Shown piece after piece: positions 12,257 to 22,521 of a DNA stretch of 64,000 nt (position 1 is its first letter; each line of letters starts with the position of its first letter). The translations under genes and the position numbers were made by a program. Below the pieces are notes generated by a model that saw only the letters and a list, made by a program, of their open reading frames with translations, made no database searches and was not told the DNA's origin. The DNA is from Anisus vortex. Its lineage: Eukaryota; Mollusca; Gastropoda; Planorbidae. The stretch spans positions 9,116,911-9,180,910 of the forward strand of contig OX421509.1 of NCBI GenBank assembly GCA_949126835.1, in the 5' to 3' direction.

Positions 12257-12301
12257 GTTGTAACCATATAGGCTAGAAAAGCGTTCAATTCGTACAATCA
12301 A

Positions 12302-12585
12302 AGACTATAATAAAATGGACCGCTTGGTTTGATATTTCTGCTATTCGATTACATGAAACACTCAGTTTCGAAATTTTCGATCCGGTTTAGTAATTCGCTT
12401 TGATTTTCTCAATGGGAAATTAAGATTACATATCGAAAGTAGTAAAAAAGTAGTATACATCGGAAACCTTTTAATGCAATCGTAGGAGCGTAGGAGTCAT
12501 TTAAGACAGCCTTATTGGTTGCGCACGAAAAAAAAGAACATATAAGATCTAAAAATAGAGCAAGCGGTATATTTTATTATAGTCT
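12302..12585 (+). mobile_element. MITE-C copy, complete
   Basis: A 284-bp element with terminal inverted repeats: left AGACTATAATAAAATGGACC plus GCTTG; right, read backwards, starts AGACTATAATAAAATA and continues to CCGCTTGC. It has no coding capacity, so it is a MITE of unknown superfamily. The interior shares blocks with the copies at 16203, 17557 and 52184: GATTTTCTCAATG, a GGAAAC-type block, ATTGGTTGCGCACG and AAAATAGAGCAAGCGG. Target duplication not resolved. Confidence 0.88.
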
Positions 12586-13030
12586 TTGGGACAAGGATGA
12601 GTACAACAGTAAAACAACATTTTAAAAAAAAACTCAACCGCTGCCGAAATCTTTGCATGCCCAGTAGTGCAGTTTAAATTCAAACCACTCTCACTGATGC
12701 ACTATTCGGCACACACTAGCACACACAAACTCTTTTAAGGGTTCTTTTTTTTCCCCACCAACATGAAAGGGGTGGGGGGGGGGAAGAGGGAATGAGTCTC
12801 TTAGTAAGGACCTGCAGCCCCCTTCCTCCCCCTCCATGCTTTCTGTTGCCCCATTGATTGCATTCTATGACGGGCAGGCTGAGGGTGTGTGGGGGGCAGG
12901 GGTGGGGGGGGGGAGTGTGTGCGCGCCCTGCACTGCAGCCACTCACAGAAATGAAAGGGATTAACTCAGCGCCCAACTGCAAGGGGTCTCGTCTTAAAGC
13001 TGTGCTATTGGTTTTAATCTGTTATAAATT
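12586..13030. other. Non-coding; G-rich low complexity
   Basis: G-run at 12772-12783 and a second G-rich block at 12888-12913. Two opposed short open frames here are shadows of the same G/C-rich sequence. Confidence 0.55.
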
Positions 13031-13035
13031 CCCTT

Positions 13036-13040
13036 CTCTC

Positions 13041-13071
<31 letters not shown>

Positions 13072-13790
13072 AGCCTTGATTGCCCTTCTTACTCTTTATT
13101 CTTCTTGCTATCAAATCATTTATTTTCTTCCTACTATCTCTCATTTCTCTTTCTCTCTCTCCCTTTCTCTCTCTCTTTCTTATATAATATATTATATATA
13201 TTTCTTTTCTTATTTATCTTTCTGCTATGTATTTTCATTTTACTTCCGCGTCTCCACACCATTGTTCCCCCTTCTCTTTCATTCTCTCTCATCTCTTTCA
13301 TTCTCTCTCTTCTCTTTCATTATCTCTCTCCTCTTTCATTCTCTCTCCTACCTCCTACATTTCTACATTATCTAAATCTCTCACTCTTTTCATCTTTCCT
13401 CTCTTTTATATACCGCCCCCCCTTCCTTACTCATCTTTCCTCCAGCCCACAGTTTCTCTCTCCCTTTGTTATCATTCCTTCTCTCTCTCTCTCTAAAACA
13501 ATACTATCAAGTTCCTAATTTTAACACAAGGCTACCGATCATGTGTTTATGTTGCTGTAGGTTGTTTTTGTGTTTTTCCTGTTTGGTTATTTGCCGCCAT
13601 ATTATCTCTCTCTTTCTCTCTCTTTCTCTCTCTATGTATTTCTCTCTTTCTCTATCTCTCTCTTTCTCTATCTCTCTCTTTCTCTATCTCTTTCTCTCTC
13701 TCTGTCTCTCTCTCTTTCTCTCTCTTTCTCTCTCTATATCTTTCTCTCTTTCTCTATCTCTCTCTTTCTCTCTCTCTCTCACCACAAGAA
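13036..13790 (+). repeat. Polypyrimidine (CT-rich) tract, about 750 bp
   Basis: CT dinucleotide runs at 13036-13071, 13150-13180, 13480-13494 and 13605-13780 are linked by C/T-rich sequence, broken by an AT patch at 13180-13210 and a more mixed stretch at 13500-13600. Several long open frames across it read as Ser/Leu/Phe repeats and are composition artefacts. Such tracts can form triplex DNA. Confidence 0.9.
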
Positions 13791-14327
13791 GACCGAATGT
13801 TCACATTGAATTGTAAAACACAAAGAAAAACACTAAAACTTTATGGGCCACGTCTGTTTACGGTTGAGTCTGTCGATGTGCCCAATTGTTTATAAAAGTT
13901 TTTTTTAAATTATTATCTTCTGATCTCCCTTACCTCCACCCCCGCCCCATCCCGCCCGCCCCCCCCCCCCTCCAGTGCCGATACATATGACCACTCCGTT
14001 GTTTTGCTCTGTGCCAATGAAAAAATAGTTATACAATTAGTGAGTGTGCGAGAGAGAGAACATTGTGTAATGTGGTGTGGGGGCGTGGGGAGGGGCGTGG
14101 GGGGGGGGGAGGGAGGTGTTGACGATGTACTTCTATGCACGTGGCTGTCACTTCTTCTGCTGCGGCTTGTTATCGTGTTGTTGTTATTGTTGCTGTGTAG
14201 ATTGCAGGGTTGAGTGCCGTGGACGAGGTGTTTTTTTTTTTGGTTTTTTTTTTTTGCGGAAGTGAGCTTGTGACTTAGACGATGCCGGTTCGGATCCTGG
14301 AGAAGAAAAAGTGCCTGTCACATTAGG
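13791..14327. other. Non-coding; possible tRNA-like relic at 14262-14300
   Basis: C-rich run at 13955-13972, G-rich run at 14090-14118, T-runs near 14230-14255. At 14262-14297 a stretch with GACTTAGACGATGCC followed by a B-box-like GGTTCGGATCC resembles the head of a tRNA-derived SINE, but the body does not match SINE-A, so it is only a suggestion. Confidence 0.45.
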
Positions 14328-14522
14328 CAGTGATGTCACTCGTACACTGACATATGATACAAGCCGCGCAATGATTATGTCACTGGTGTACCGACATTTC
14401 ACGCGGGCCGCGCCATGATGATGCCACTATTGTGCTGACATATGACACGAGCCACGCAATGATGATGTCACTAGTGTATGGTAACGTGACACGTGCTTAC
14501 AGCACGATGATGCCACGAGCTA
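14328..14522 (+). repeat. Degenerate 44-bp tandem array, about 4.4 copies
   Basis: Successive units begin GTGATGTCACTCGTACACTG, GATTATGTCACTGGTG, GATGATGCCACTATTG, GATGATGTCACTAGTG and GATGATGCCACGAG, each followed by a GACATATGACACGAGCCGCG-like half. Spacing is about 44 bp. Divergence between units is high, so the array is old. Confidence 0.88.
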
Positions 14523-14789
14523 TCAGGTTATGTATCACACACACACAGACAGCTTCAAACACCACAGCCGCTCTCGCAGGCGGTAAACGGACACTTACCC
14601 CTTCAACTGCCTTGTCATGCTCGTGAGAGACTGAACGCGATTCAAACGAAACCTAGAGCAAATGTCTAAACTAGTGCGACACTTTGACAGGGTTCCTGAA
14701 TGATTTAAGTGTGGGTGAAAGTATGTCAACTATGACTAACTGATGCCAACTCCAAAACTTTACGAAACGACAATGTTATTGGGGAGGAC

Positions 14790-15058
14790 GGGACAGGTGG
14801 CCGAGAGGCAGTGCATTCGGCTGACGTACCGATTGTTCTGTGTTCGAATCCTGGATAAAGGCTAGGATTTGTTATCGGGACTGGAGAATGTCCCTGAGTC
14901 TACCCAACTCTGGTGGGTACCTGATTTTAGTTAGGGTTAAAGTAAAGCCGGCTGGGCATTGTGCGGGCCACACAGTCCCCTAGTATGCCATTGCCAAAGA
15001 AACTGGTGAAAGCTGCTCCACCGGCCCTATGGATCAATTAGTTCCGACGGGATACTTT
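14790..15058 (+). mobile_element. SINE-A copy, full length
   Basis: Complete plus-strand copy. A box TGGCCGAGAGG at 14798-14808, B box region GTTCGAATCC at 14842-14851, then GGCTAGGATTTG, CCCTGAGTCTACCCA, a GGGTACCTGAT block, GGCCACACAGTCCCCTAGTA and a terminal TTCCGACGGGATACTTT. Head spacing matches the copy at 34301. The anticodon-like region and stems are degenerate, so it is not a working tRNA. Confidence 0.93.
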
Positions 15059-15853
15059 CCTTTCTTTATAGAATGTAAATCTTTATTTTGTATGATTAGA
15101 CAAAATATGTTTTTTAAGAGACTATGTAATCGTATATATATATATAAATATTTATATATTCACTATAGATATATATAAAAAAATATACATACAACTATTT
15201 GCTTTTTAGGAAGTTTATGATGTAAATAAATAACTTTAAAAAAACATAATATTGATTTTTTTTTAAATCGTGTACCAAAATGGCGGACTAGACAGGAAAT
15301 GAGATATTACAGACTTTTTCATAGCACATTTCGAATCGACCCAAAACACCACCAAAAAGCCCCCACACCCCCTCCCTCACTCTCACTGGTGCATGCAAGT
15401 GTGTGCAGCAAGGGAGAAGAGTAGAGCATTTTTATAAAAAAAAAAATTATGGGATGGAAAGGGTGGGAAAAAAAGTAGGGGGCTGGAAAAGGGGGGGGGG
15501 GGGGGGCTAGATACTGCAACACTTCAGAGCTTCTGGTACACGATCGAGCAATTTGGTTATCCCAGTTGAGGACTTCAGTCAAAGTAAACGGCGGGGTGGG
15601 GTGGGGAGAGCGGGAATTTGGGGGGGGGGGCGTAGTTTCTAAAAAAAATAATGGGTAATGGACAATAGGTTATAAGGAGAAAAGATAGTTATAAAAAAAG
15701 AGAGATTTATAAAGAGAGAGAGAGAGATGGAGTTACCAAAAGTGAGAAATAAAGTTAGATAAAGCATGCGAAGGAGACAGAGAGATAGAAACAGAGAGAG
15801 AGAGAGAGAGATGAAGAATACGTTTTACAGCGAGAGATAAATTTACAGAAAAA
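15059..15853. other. Non-coding; AT repeat, G-runs, GA microsatellites
   Basis: AT-rich at 15120-15260 with (AT)n at 15134-15147, a G-run at 15491-15507 and another at 15619-15630, then GA microsatellites at 15710-15727 and 15793-15811. No gene. Confidence 0.6.
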
Positions 15854-16110
15854 TACGGTGGCCGTGAGGCAGCGCGTTCCGCTGGCGTACCGAAGGTCCC
15901 GGGCTCGATTCCTGGTGAAGGCTAGGATTTTTTCTCCCGGGTCTGGAGGGTGTCCCTGAGTCTACCCAGCTCTCTGATGGTTACCTGGGGTAATGGAAAG
16001 GCGGCTGTGCATAGTGCTGGGCCACACAATCACCTAGTATGCCGTGAAACTGGTGAACGCTGCTTTACCGGCCGTACGGATGAATTAGTTCCGTCGGGGT
16101 TACTTTACTT
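15854..16110 (+). mobile_element. SINE-A copy, full length with small internal loss
   Basis: A box TGGCCGTGAGG at 15859-15869, B box GGCTCGATTCC at 15902-15912, then the usual GGCTAGGATTTTTTC, TCTGGAGGGTGTCCCTGAG, TCTACCCAGCTCT and CACACAATCACCTAGTATGCC blocks. The ACATTAGTTGGG segment is absent (compare 34301 and 38045), as is the GGCCACAG after TATGCCGTG. Ends in CCGTCGGGGTTACTTTAC. Confidence 0.92.
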
Positions 16111-16202
16111 AAGACAAAGTATTACAGAGAAACACAGAGAAGGTGAGAAAGAAATTTAAAGAGCGAGAGAAAGCGAGAATAAGTTACAGAGAAGGTAAGA
16201 GC

Positions 16203-16505
16203 ATAGAATATAATATACATGGACTATGGATAATGGACCGCTTGCTTTGGTATTTCTGCTAAATGATGACTCGAAACACTGATTTTCGGATTTTCCGATT
16301 CGTTGTTTCCTTTGCACTTCCGTTTTATTGAATCGCTTCGATTTTCTCAATGAAAAATTAAAATTAAAATCGAAAGCTGTATAAAGTGGAAACATTTAAG
16401 AAACAACGAGGAGCGTAGAAGTAATCAAAGACAGCCTTATTGGTTGCGCACGGAAAAATATAAGCTCTAAGAATAGAGCAAGCGGTCCATCTTATTATAG
16501 TCTAT
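16203..16505 (+). mobile_element. MITE-C copy, complete
   Basis: Right terminus CAAGCGGTCCATCTTATTAT plus AGTCTAT pairs with a left terminus near GGATAATGGACCGCTTGC. The left end also carries an extra, partly duplicated terminal piece (ATAGAATATAATATACATGG at 16203-16222), a small version of the end duplication seen at 17557. Internal blocks GATTTTCTCAATGAAAAATT and CAGCCTTATTGGTTGCGCAC match the other copies. Confidence 0.88.
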
Positions 16506-17556
16506 AGTCTATGGCCTATGGTAATAGTTACTTCGAGACAAAAAATCGAAAAGGAAAATGCCATAGTAATAGAGAGAGACGGACAGAAAGAAAAAAGTTA
16601 CAGAGACAACGAGCGTCACGGAGAAAGAAGATAGACAGAAAGAGGAAAAGACAGACGTGGGTGTGGGCAATGGGTTGCGAGCGAAAAGAAAAATGTCAGC
16701 ATGAATTATTGACAGTAAAGACAGGTTAATACAAGATGGAGTGTGTGGCGGAAAGAACTTCAAGACTTTGGAGGCTTTAAAGGGAGAGACTTCATCAATA
16801 ATTTACTATAATCGTTTCCACGGACGTGTCGTGGCGGTAATTAGACGCAACTAGGAGACGCCTCGTCACTTTTTGTTTTGTTCTTGGTTGGTTGTTGTTG
16901 TTTAGTTGGGGTATTTAGACTGAAACACCACCACCACAGCCCACGAGGTCCGAGCGAGAGACAAATATCTTTGATGGGTAGAGGAGGCGTTGGCGAGGGC
17001 AGAAAAAAAATGGGACAAGAAGAGTGATAATCGGAGAGAGAGAGAAAGTGTGAGAGAGAGAAGGGGGGAATACGACCCTGAGATAATTGCACCAGTGTCG
17101 TAACGTGTCGTCTGTACGTCATCGTATGTCATATTAAGTATTTTTGATGACACAATTTTTGTGTGCGCGTGTGGTTTTAGTCCCCGAAGCGGGAATTAAC
17201 GAAGTATCTTTTTTTTTTCTTTGCCAGACGAGACAACAGCTTCTGCCAACTATAAACAGCTTTTACTCACACACAAGCCAGATCTCTCACACACACCCAC
17301 ACACATACTCACACTCACAAACTCCCACACAGACAGACACATAAAACAACAAAATGTGTAAAACTGACAGGGTAAGTTATGGCCGCTTGGTCAAGACTGT
17401 TGCCAACAGCTCTCAAAATATTTTTTTTGACACGCCAGGCCCTCGAGACTTGTCAAAACAAGAAACGAGTGAAATAATAAAAAAAAAGAAGTCGTTTAAA
17501 CGAATTAAATATTTAAAAGAAAAAAAACACAGAGAATAAAAAAGAGAGGAAGTATC
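16506..17556. other. Non-coding
   Basis: Purine-rich DNA at 16560-16660, a GA microsatellite at 17034-17062 and a CA-rich stretch at 17265-17340. No open frame with domain resemblance and no SINE-A or MITE-C match. Confidence 0.55.
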
Positions 17557-17898
17557 ATAGACTATAATATACATGGACCGCTTGCTTTAGTGTTTCTGCT
17601 ATATGATGACTCCATAGACTATAATATACATGGACTGCTTGCTTTAGTATTTCTGCTATATGATGACTCCATAGACTATAATATACATGGACCGCTTGCT
17701 TTAGTGTTTCTGCTATATGATGACTCCATAGACTATAATATACATGGACCGCTTGCTTTAGTGTTTCTGCTATATGATGACTCCATAGACTATAATATAC
17801 ATGGACCGCTTGCTTTAGTGTTTCTGCTATATGATGACTCCATAGACTATAATATACATGGACCGCTTGCTTTAGTATTTCTGCTATATGATGACTTG
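17557..17898 (+). repeat. 57-bp tandem array (6 copies) derived from MITE-C terminus
   Basis: Units start at 17557, 17614, 17671, 17728, 17785 and 17842, exactly 57 bp apart, and differ at only a few positions (TGGACTGC in the second unit, AGTATTTC or AGTGTTTC). The sixth unit continues directly into the element interior. 57 is a multiple of 3, so a plus-strand frame stays open for over 100 codons as a 19-residue repeat; it is an artefact. Confidence 0.97.
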
Positions 17899-18124
17899 AA
17901 ACACGGATTTTCGGAATTCCCGATTATAAATAAAGTAATTGCTATACAGGAAATAAAGTGATTGATATACAAGTTCCGTTTCATTTAATCGCTATGATTT
18001 TCTCAATGAAAAATTAAAATCGAAAGTTGTTCAGAGCGGAAACATTTATAGATCAGTCTTGTGTGCGCACGGAAAAAGAACATAAGCTCTAAAAATAGAG
18101 CAGGCGGTCCATTTTATTATAGTC
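17557..18124 (+). mobile_element. MITE-C copy with its left end amplified into an array
   Basis: The right end (GCAGGCGGTCCATTTTATTA plus TAGTC) and the interior blocks GATTTTCTCAATGAAAAATT and GTGCGCACGG identify a MITE-C copy. Its left 57 bp, starting with the terminal repeat ATAGACTATAATATACATGG, is repeated six times before the interior begins with ACTTGAAACACGG. A small insertion with internal similarity (AAATAAAGTAATTG and AAATAAAGTGATTG) lies at 17927-17965. Confidence 0.92.
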
Positions 18125-18264
18125 AATGATAATAGGATTAATAGGCCTACAAGTATTCATTTAAAGTCGAAAAACATGCGATTTAAAAAAACGGAACATG
18201 TATGACAATTAATTTATTTAGAATCGGGAACTGCAAAAAAAAGAAGATAATAGCATAAAAAACT

Positions 18265-18292
18265 AAAGCAAAGCGGTCCATGTATATTATAG
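18265..18292 (-). mobile_element. MITE-C terminal fragment
   Basis: AAAGCAAAGCGGTCCATGTA plus TATTATAG matches a MITE-C right terminus in the plus direction. It follows the complete copy by about 140 bp, so it may be the far end of a second, heavily decayed copy in 18125-18264 or a leftover of local rearrangement. Confidence 0.7.
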
Positions 18293-18529
18293 CAAAATAT
18301 ACAGATACTGTTGATGTCTTCATGTGAATTTAAAAAAAATATGTATAGTAGTTTAGTTTTTTAATGTGCAAAACCGACTTTTTTAAAAATGGTTTTGCGA
18401 TGTCTCCTTGCTATCAGATGACCAGTAACTTTATTTCAGTTTCTACGGAGTGATTTTTGGTACATTTTAATTTTATTAACAATAATTAATTTCAGACTAT
18501 CTATATTTCATAGCCCATACAACTCAATA

Positions 18530-18712
18530 TTATCTTATCTTATATATTACAGACGCCCCTTCTTTAAAGAAGATTATTGCGTCCTACGTTCATCCGTGGT
18601 CCGAGTTTAGTCTTGCATTTTTATTAATGTTTTAAATTATGTTAAGTTACTGGTTTCCCTGGTTTGTTCGGGCAACCCATTCCATGACCGAACGCCACTC
18701 GCAGTGGCGATA
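18530..18712 (-). mobile_element. SINE-B group repeat, tail module with head 2
   Basis: Minus-strand repeat homologous to 22004-22165. Shared blocks in plus orientation are TCTTATATATTACAGACG, TTCTTTAAAGAAGATTATTG, GCGTCCTACG, CATCCGTGGT, GTTAAGTTACTGGT, CCTGGTT and GGCAACCCA. The tail module (18535-18590) also occurs at 63058 attached to a different head. A 7-bp hairpin, CGCCACTCGCAGTGGCG, sits at 18693-18709 at the outer edge. No coding capacity. Confidence 0.8.
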
Positions 18713-18724
18713 TCATTAAGTAAC

Positions 18725-19010
18725 GTTCTATAAAATGTCTAAATGATACTCAAAAGTCGAAAGGCTAAAGGAAAGTCTAAATGCTCTACAAAAGTCTAAA
18801 TATGCTAAAAAAAATTTATTTCGAAAAACGCCTAAATACTTTACAAAAAAATGATGTATAAAAATATTTTTTTTTAATATATCTCCGAAATGTCGACTTG
18901 CTAAAAAATATGTGTAAATTATCTACGAAATGTCTAAATTCTCTAATAACTGCTTTATAAAATATCCTAATTCTCTATAATTTTTTTTTTGGTAAACGGG
19001 ACGGAAATAC
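18725..19010 (+). repeat. Highly degenerate approx. 20-bp tandem stretch
   Basis: Recurring AAATGTCTAAATGCTCTA-like words (near 18733, 18770, 18796, 18888, 18925, 18955) at irregular 20-40 bp spacing, interleaved with A/T runs. It looks like an old, decayed minisatellite. Boundaries are approximate. Confidence 0.55.
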
Positions 19011-20140
19011 GCCAGAAAGGCAGTTGCTAGTTAAAGCGATAGTGCCCTCTTTGATAAGTGATAAGCGAAATATATGTACCATATAACACAACACCCTAGT
19101 CACATAAGACCACATAAGTAATATTAATATACAAAAACAAAATTCAAAATTTTAATAATTAAAAAAAATAATTTTAAAATGGAAAATGGGTTCCGAACGT
19201 AACTCGAGAAAGTACCCACATTTTATTTTCTCGCTACATAATCCTAAGACTGTAAGGCCGATTGGGACATAATGCTAATCAATTTTATTCTAATGAAAGT
19301 TCAAGCGTAAATATACTGTATTCAGTGGAATTTGTTTTGTTTCGCGTGTTTTCAATGTACTTTTATCTACAATTATTTCTTTTTTAATCGATCAATGGCG
19401 ACTATAAAAGGACTCGCCATATTTCTACGTTTATTCAAACACAATTTGGGTTCGAGAATATGTAGGTCTTACTTTACAAAAGAAACTAAGAAAAAAAAAA
19501 GCTAACATATGACGTCATCAAATGCTTAATACAATGAGCATAAACTTTAACTCTTTGTACAATCAAATGAAAAAAAAATGTATCAGCGGTTATACAATTA
19601 TCGAACAAGAAAGATATAGTGGTCATATACATACAGCATAGAGAGATACAATAAATACAAATCTTTTAGCCAAACACAATGTTTTAGTGATTAGAACATG
19701 TCGCTCTATGTTCCGTCATTATGACGGGCATAACAACTAGTACATAAATACATCATTACAACTGAATACATTAGAGCATCTCAATTGTTCGTCTGCGAGA
19801 ATGCATGCCTCAGATTGGTAGAATTTCGGCAGCCTGTTGATCGGGAACTTGCAAGGAGGGCCACACAGATCCGCGCAACACCCGCTTTTTTTTTTGTTGT
19901 TGTAGTTTTTTTCTTGCCCACATGCGCTGTTGTCCAATCAGATTTCGGCGTTTTTCGTCTTACTTCATCCTTGCCGTGCCCTAGTTACTAAATATACATA
20001 CACTCGAAGGTCAGCGGTTAAACGAAGTTCAAGGTCGTGAGCTTTTAAAATGTCGTCAAAAGCTGTAAATGCGATTTTGAAATAAACTTTTGCTTTTTTT
20101 TTTCTTTTATAGATATTTTTTTACTCTCTACCCCTTATCT
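19011..20140. other. Non-coding AT-rich DNA
   Basis: No gene recognised. The sequence at 19700-19990 is less AT-biased and holds two opposed short open frames, but neither resembles a known domain. Confidence 0.5.
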
Positions 20141-21375
20141 TCTCCCTCCACCTCTCTCCACCCTCCCCCAATTTAATGTCCTTATAAGGAAAGTGAGAGG
20201 GAATTGATCAGTAAGATGGCGCTCCGAGTCGATGATTTACCGACCTTCCCCCCCCCCTTCTCCGGAATCCACAGCCAACACCAGAGCACCCCCCATGACC
20301 TCCCCTTCCCCCCCAAAAAATATACCCACTCATCTTTTATCCTTTTTCTACCCCCCCCCCCTCCCGATCTTCCCCCGTTGCGCACTCGACCACCTTGCAC
20401 TGCCCCCCTTTCAATACATGCTTTGCCACGCAGATCATCCCCTCCCCCCCCCCCAATGCGGCCCTCCACGCCTGTCGCCTCACTTCGCCCCTCCCTCCCT
20501 CTCCCTCCTTCCCCACTATCTTCTCGTTTCTTGGTAAATGAGTGGGAGAGGGAAAAAAGTGTGTGAGTGTTTTCCCCCCTCGTGTCCCCTCCTCGTGTCT
20601 TGACAATCTTTTTTTGTTCACTTCTTCTCTCTATCCTCAGTAATCATGAACTAGAGTGTCAAGTCCAAATTTCTTCCCATCTCTCTCTTTCTCTCTCTAT
20701 CTTCCCCAAACTTTCTTACTTCATGTTTTTCGATTGGGTATATATTTTTTTGTTTATCTTTTTTTTTCTCTTCCTTTTCTCTTTACCCGTTTCTTCATCG
20801 TTCATCATGACCTAGGTCCTCGTCTTGAAGAAATAGCCCTCCCCCCCCCCAACTCCCCACATTTCTCCCCCCCCCCTTCTTTTTTTAAACTTTCCCACCC
20901 CCCTGCCCAGCTCATCTCATGCTTGTCTCTTTCCAATTCTTTCCTCTATATCTTACCCCCCCCCCCAAACCCTTTTCTACCCCTCGCCCCCCGCCTCGCT
21001 AACTGCTAAAATGTTGCATCTGCACAAGTTCTGTCCCCTTTCTTATTTTTTTTTTTTGAACCAAATATGGCGGAATTTATGTCGTAAGCATTTCAAAATC
21101 TATATATATTGTGTGTGTGTGTCTCTCTTGTATCTCTCTCTCTCTCTCTCTCTCTCTCGTGTCTCTCTTTCTCTCTCTACCAATCTATCAAATTTTCTTT
21201 TTCGATATAACCTTTGTCACCCTCGCTCCTTCTCTTCTACCAGTATTTTCTCTTCCATATCTATCTTTCTCGATATGTTTCCTCTTTCTCTTCCTGGCTC
21301 TTTCTCTCTCTCCGTGACTCTCTCTCTATATCTATCTCTCGCTGTGTATATCTATATCTACACTATATATATAAA
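20141..21375 (+). repeat. C/T-rich low-complexity region
   Basis: Pyrimidine-rich plus strand with C-runs at 20250-20258, 20353-20362, 20443-20454, 20840-20849 and 20957-20966, a GT microsatellite near 21110-21121, (CT)n at 21136-21159 and imperfect CT to 21340. Open frames across it are Ser/Pro/Leu-rich by composition. Confidence 0.8.
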
Positions 21376-21531
21376 TACATATTGTTTTCGTATCTTTCCA
21401 CATGTTCATGAGAAAAGATATGTTTCTTTACGTTAAAATAGAATAGATTCAATATCTACGTCCAACGTTGTAAAATATTCATGTAGAATAAAACAGATCC
21501 CTTAAGAAAGCTTATTCATATTAACTATGAT

Positions 21532-21662
21532 GGGGTAAAGTAAAGGCGGCTGTGCATAGTGCTGGCCACACAATCATCTAGTATGCCGTGGCCACGGAAA
21601 CTGGTGAACGCTGCTTCACTGGATCTTGAAATCAATTCCGACCGACGGGATACTTTACTTTT
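21532..21662 (+). mobile_element. SINE-A 3' half
   Basis: Starts within the body (GGGGTAAAGTAAAGGCGGC) and runs through CACACAATCATCTAGTATGC, ACTGGTGAACGCTGCTTCAC and a terminal CCGACCGACGGGATACTTTA. The head is missing, typical of 5' truncation. Confidence 0.88.
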
Positions 21663-21831
21663 ACTAAAGGGTGACATATTGAGTCGTAGAGGGTTAATCA
21701 CTGAACTATATTTACAGCTGGGTGTTGCGTATAGTGTTATTGTATCACCATCTGAATAAGCACGTCATTACTATCAGATACAATATGGCGTCCGTCCGAA
21801 GTACGGTAAGTAAGGTGGAAATAGTAATTCC

Positions 21832-21995
21832 ATTCGGACCATATTGGTCCTTGGGGTTGGTAAAGTAGCGTTCAACAGTTTCTGTGGCCACTGCATACTA
21901 GGGGATTGTAAGTAAAGTCAGGTACCCATCAGACTGATGGACGTTGCTTCACCGGCCCTATGGATCAATTTGGTCTGACGGGATACTTTACTTTA
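21832..21995. mobile_element. Two SINE-A fragments in inverted arrangement
   Basis: 21832-21932 is a minus-strand 3' part (GGTAAAGTAGCGTTCAACAG, CTGTGGCCACTGCATACTAG, GGTACCCATCAGA) with an internal deletion. It runs directly into a plus-strand 3' part at about 21934-21995 (ACGTTGCTTCACCGGCCCTA, GACGGGATACTTTACTTTA). Both outer edges are therefore SINE-A 3' ends, giving an inverted repeat with only a few bases between arms. Confidence 0.85.
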
Positions 21996-22003
21996 ATGTG
22001 TAT

Positions 22004-22165
22004 TAATCTTATCTTATACATTACAGACGATCCCTTCTATAAAGAAGATTATTGCGTCCTACGCCCATCCGTGGTTTGAGTTTACTCCTGCATTTCTATT
22101 AGTGTTAAGTTACTGGTCGTCCTGGTTGGTTCAGGCAACCCACTCCATGCCCGGGTGTCCCTCGG
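22004..22165 (-). mobile_element. SINE-B group repeat, tail module with head 2
   Basis: Second copy of the 18530 repeat in the same orientation: CTTATACATTACAGACGAT, CTATAAAGAAGATTATTGCG, CCATCCGTGGTTTGAGTTTA, GTTAAGTTACTGGTCGTCC and GGCAACCCACTCCATGCCCG. It abuts the SINE-A fragment ending at 21995 by less than 10 bp. Confidence 0.8.
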
Positions 22166-22199
22166 AAAAAATAAGAGTTCTTATAATATGCCTTTGTTC

Positions 22200-22275
22200 T
22201 CGCATTAATGGATGAATGGATACATAGACGGCTGGGTGCATTAATGGATGGATGGATATGAACGGATGGGGTGGA
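22200..22275 (+). repeat. (ATGG)n-like degenerate microsatellite
   Basis: ATTAATGGATGAATGGATAC followed about 35 bp later by ATTAATGGATGGATGGATAT, a decayed tetranucleotide repeat with a duplicated ATTAATGGATG start. Confidence 0.65.
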
Positions 22276-22439
22276 TACTGTATAGATAACAGCTGCTACA
22301 GGATCAGACACACACTCGATGTTTACTTCTCTAAGTCTCGTGCACATTATAAATCCTGCCTTTACAGACTGTTGGACATTGTGCTTTTTGTTTAGAAGTG
22401 ATTTAGCTTCCGTAACAGTATGTTTTTGTGTGGCTGGGT

Positions 22440-22515
22440 TGTTAGCCCTGCGCACAACCTTCTGGGGGATGCTCTTACAGCTTACAGCTCTTGGGCTGTA
22501 GCGCCAAAGGGATGG
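22440..22515. repeat. Fragment sharing a TGTAGCGCCA block with the repeat at 34.9 kb
   Basis: The stretch TTGGGCTGTAGCGCCA (near 22492-22507) matches ATGGGCTGTAGCGCCA at about 34922-34937. The shared block is short and the rest is diverged, so the relation is tentative. Confidence 0.4.
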
Positions 22516-22521
22516 ATTGAT

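Noticed and set aside
17590..17961. 123-codon frame with 19-residue repeats
   Set aside because: Produced by the 57-bp array derived from the MITE-C end.
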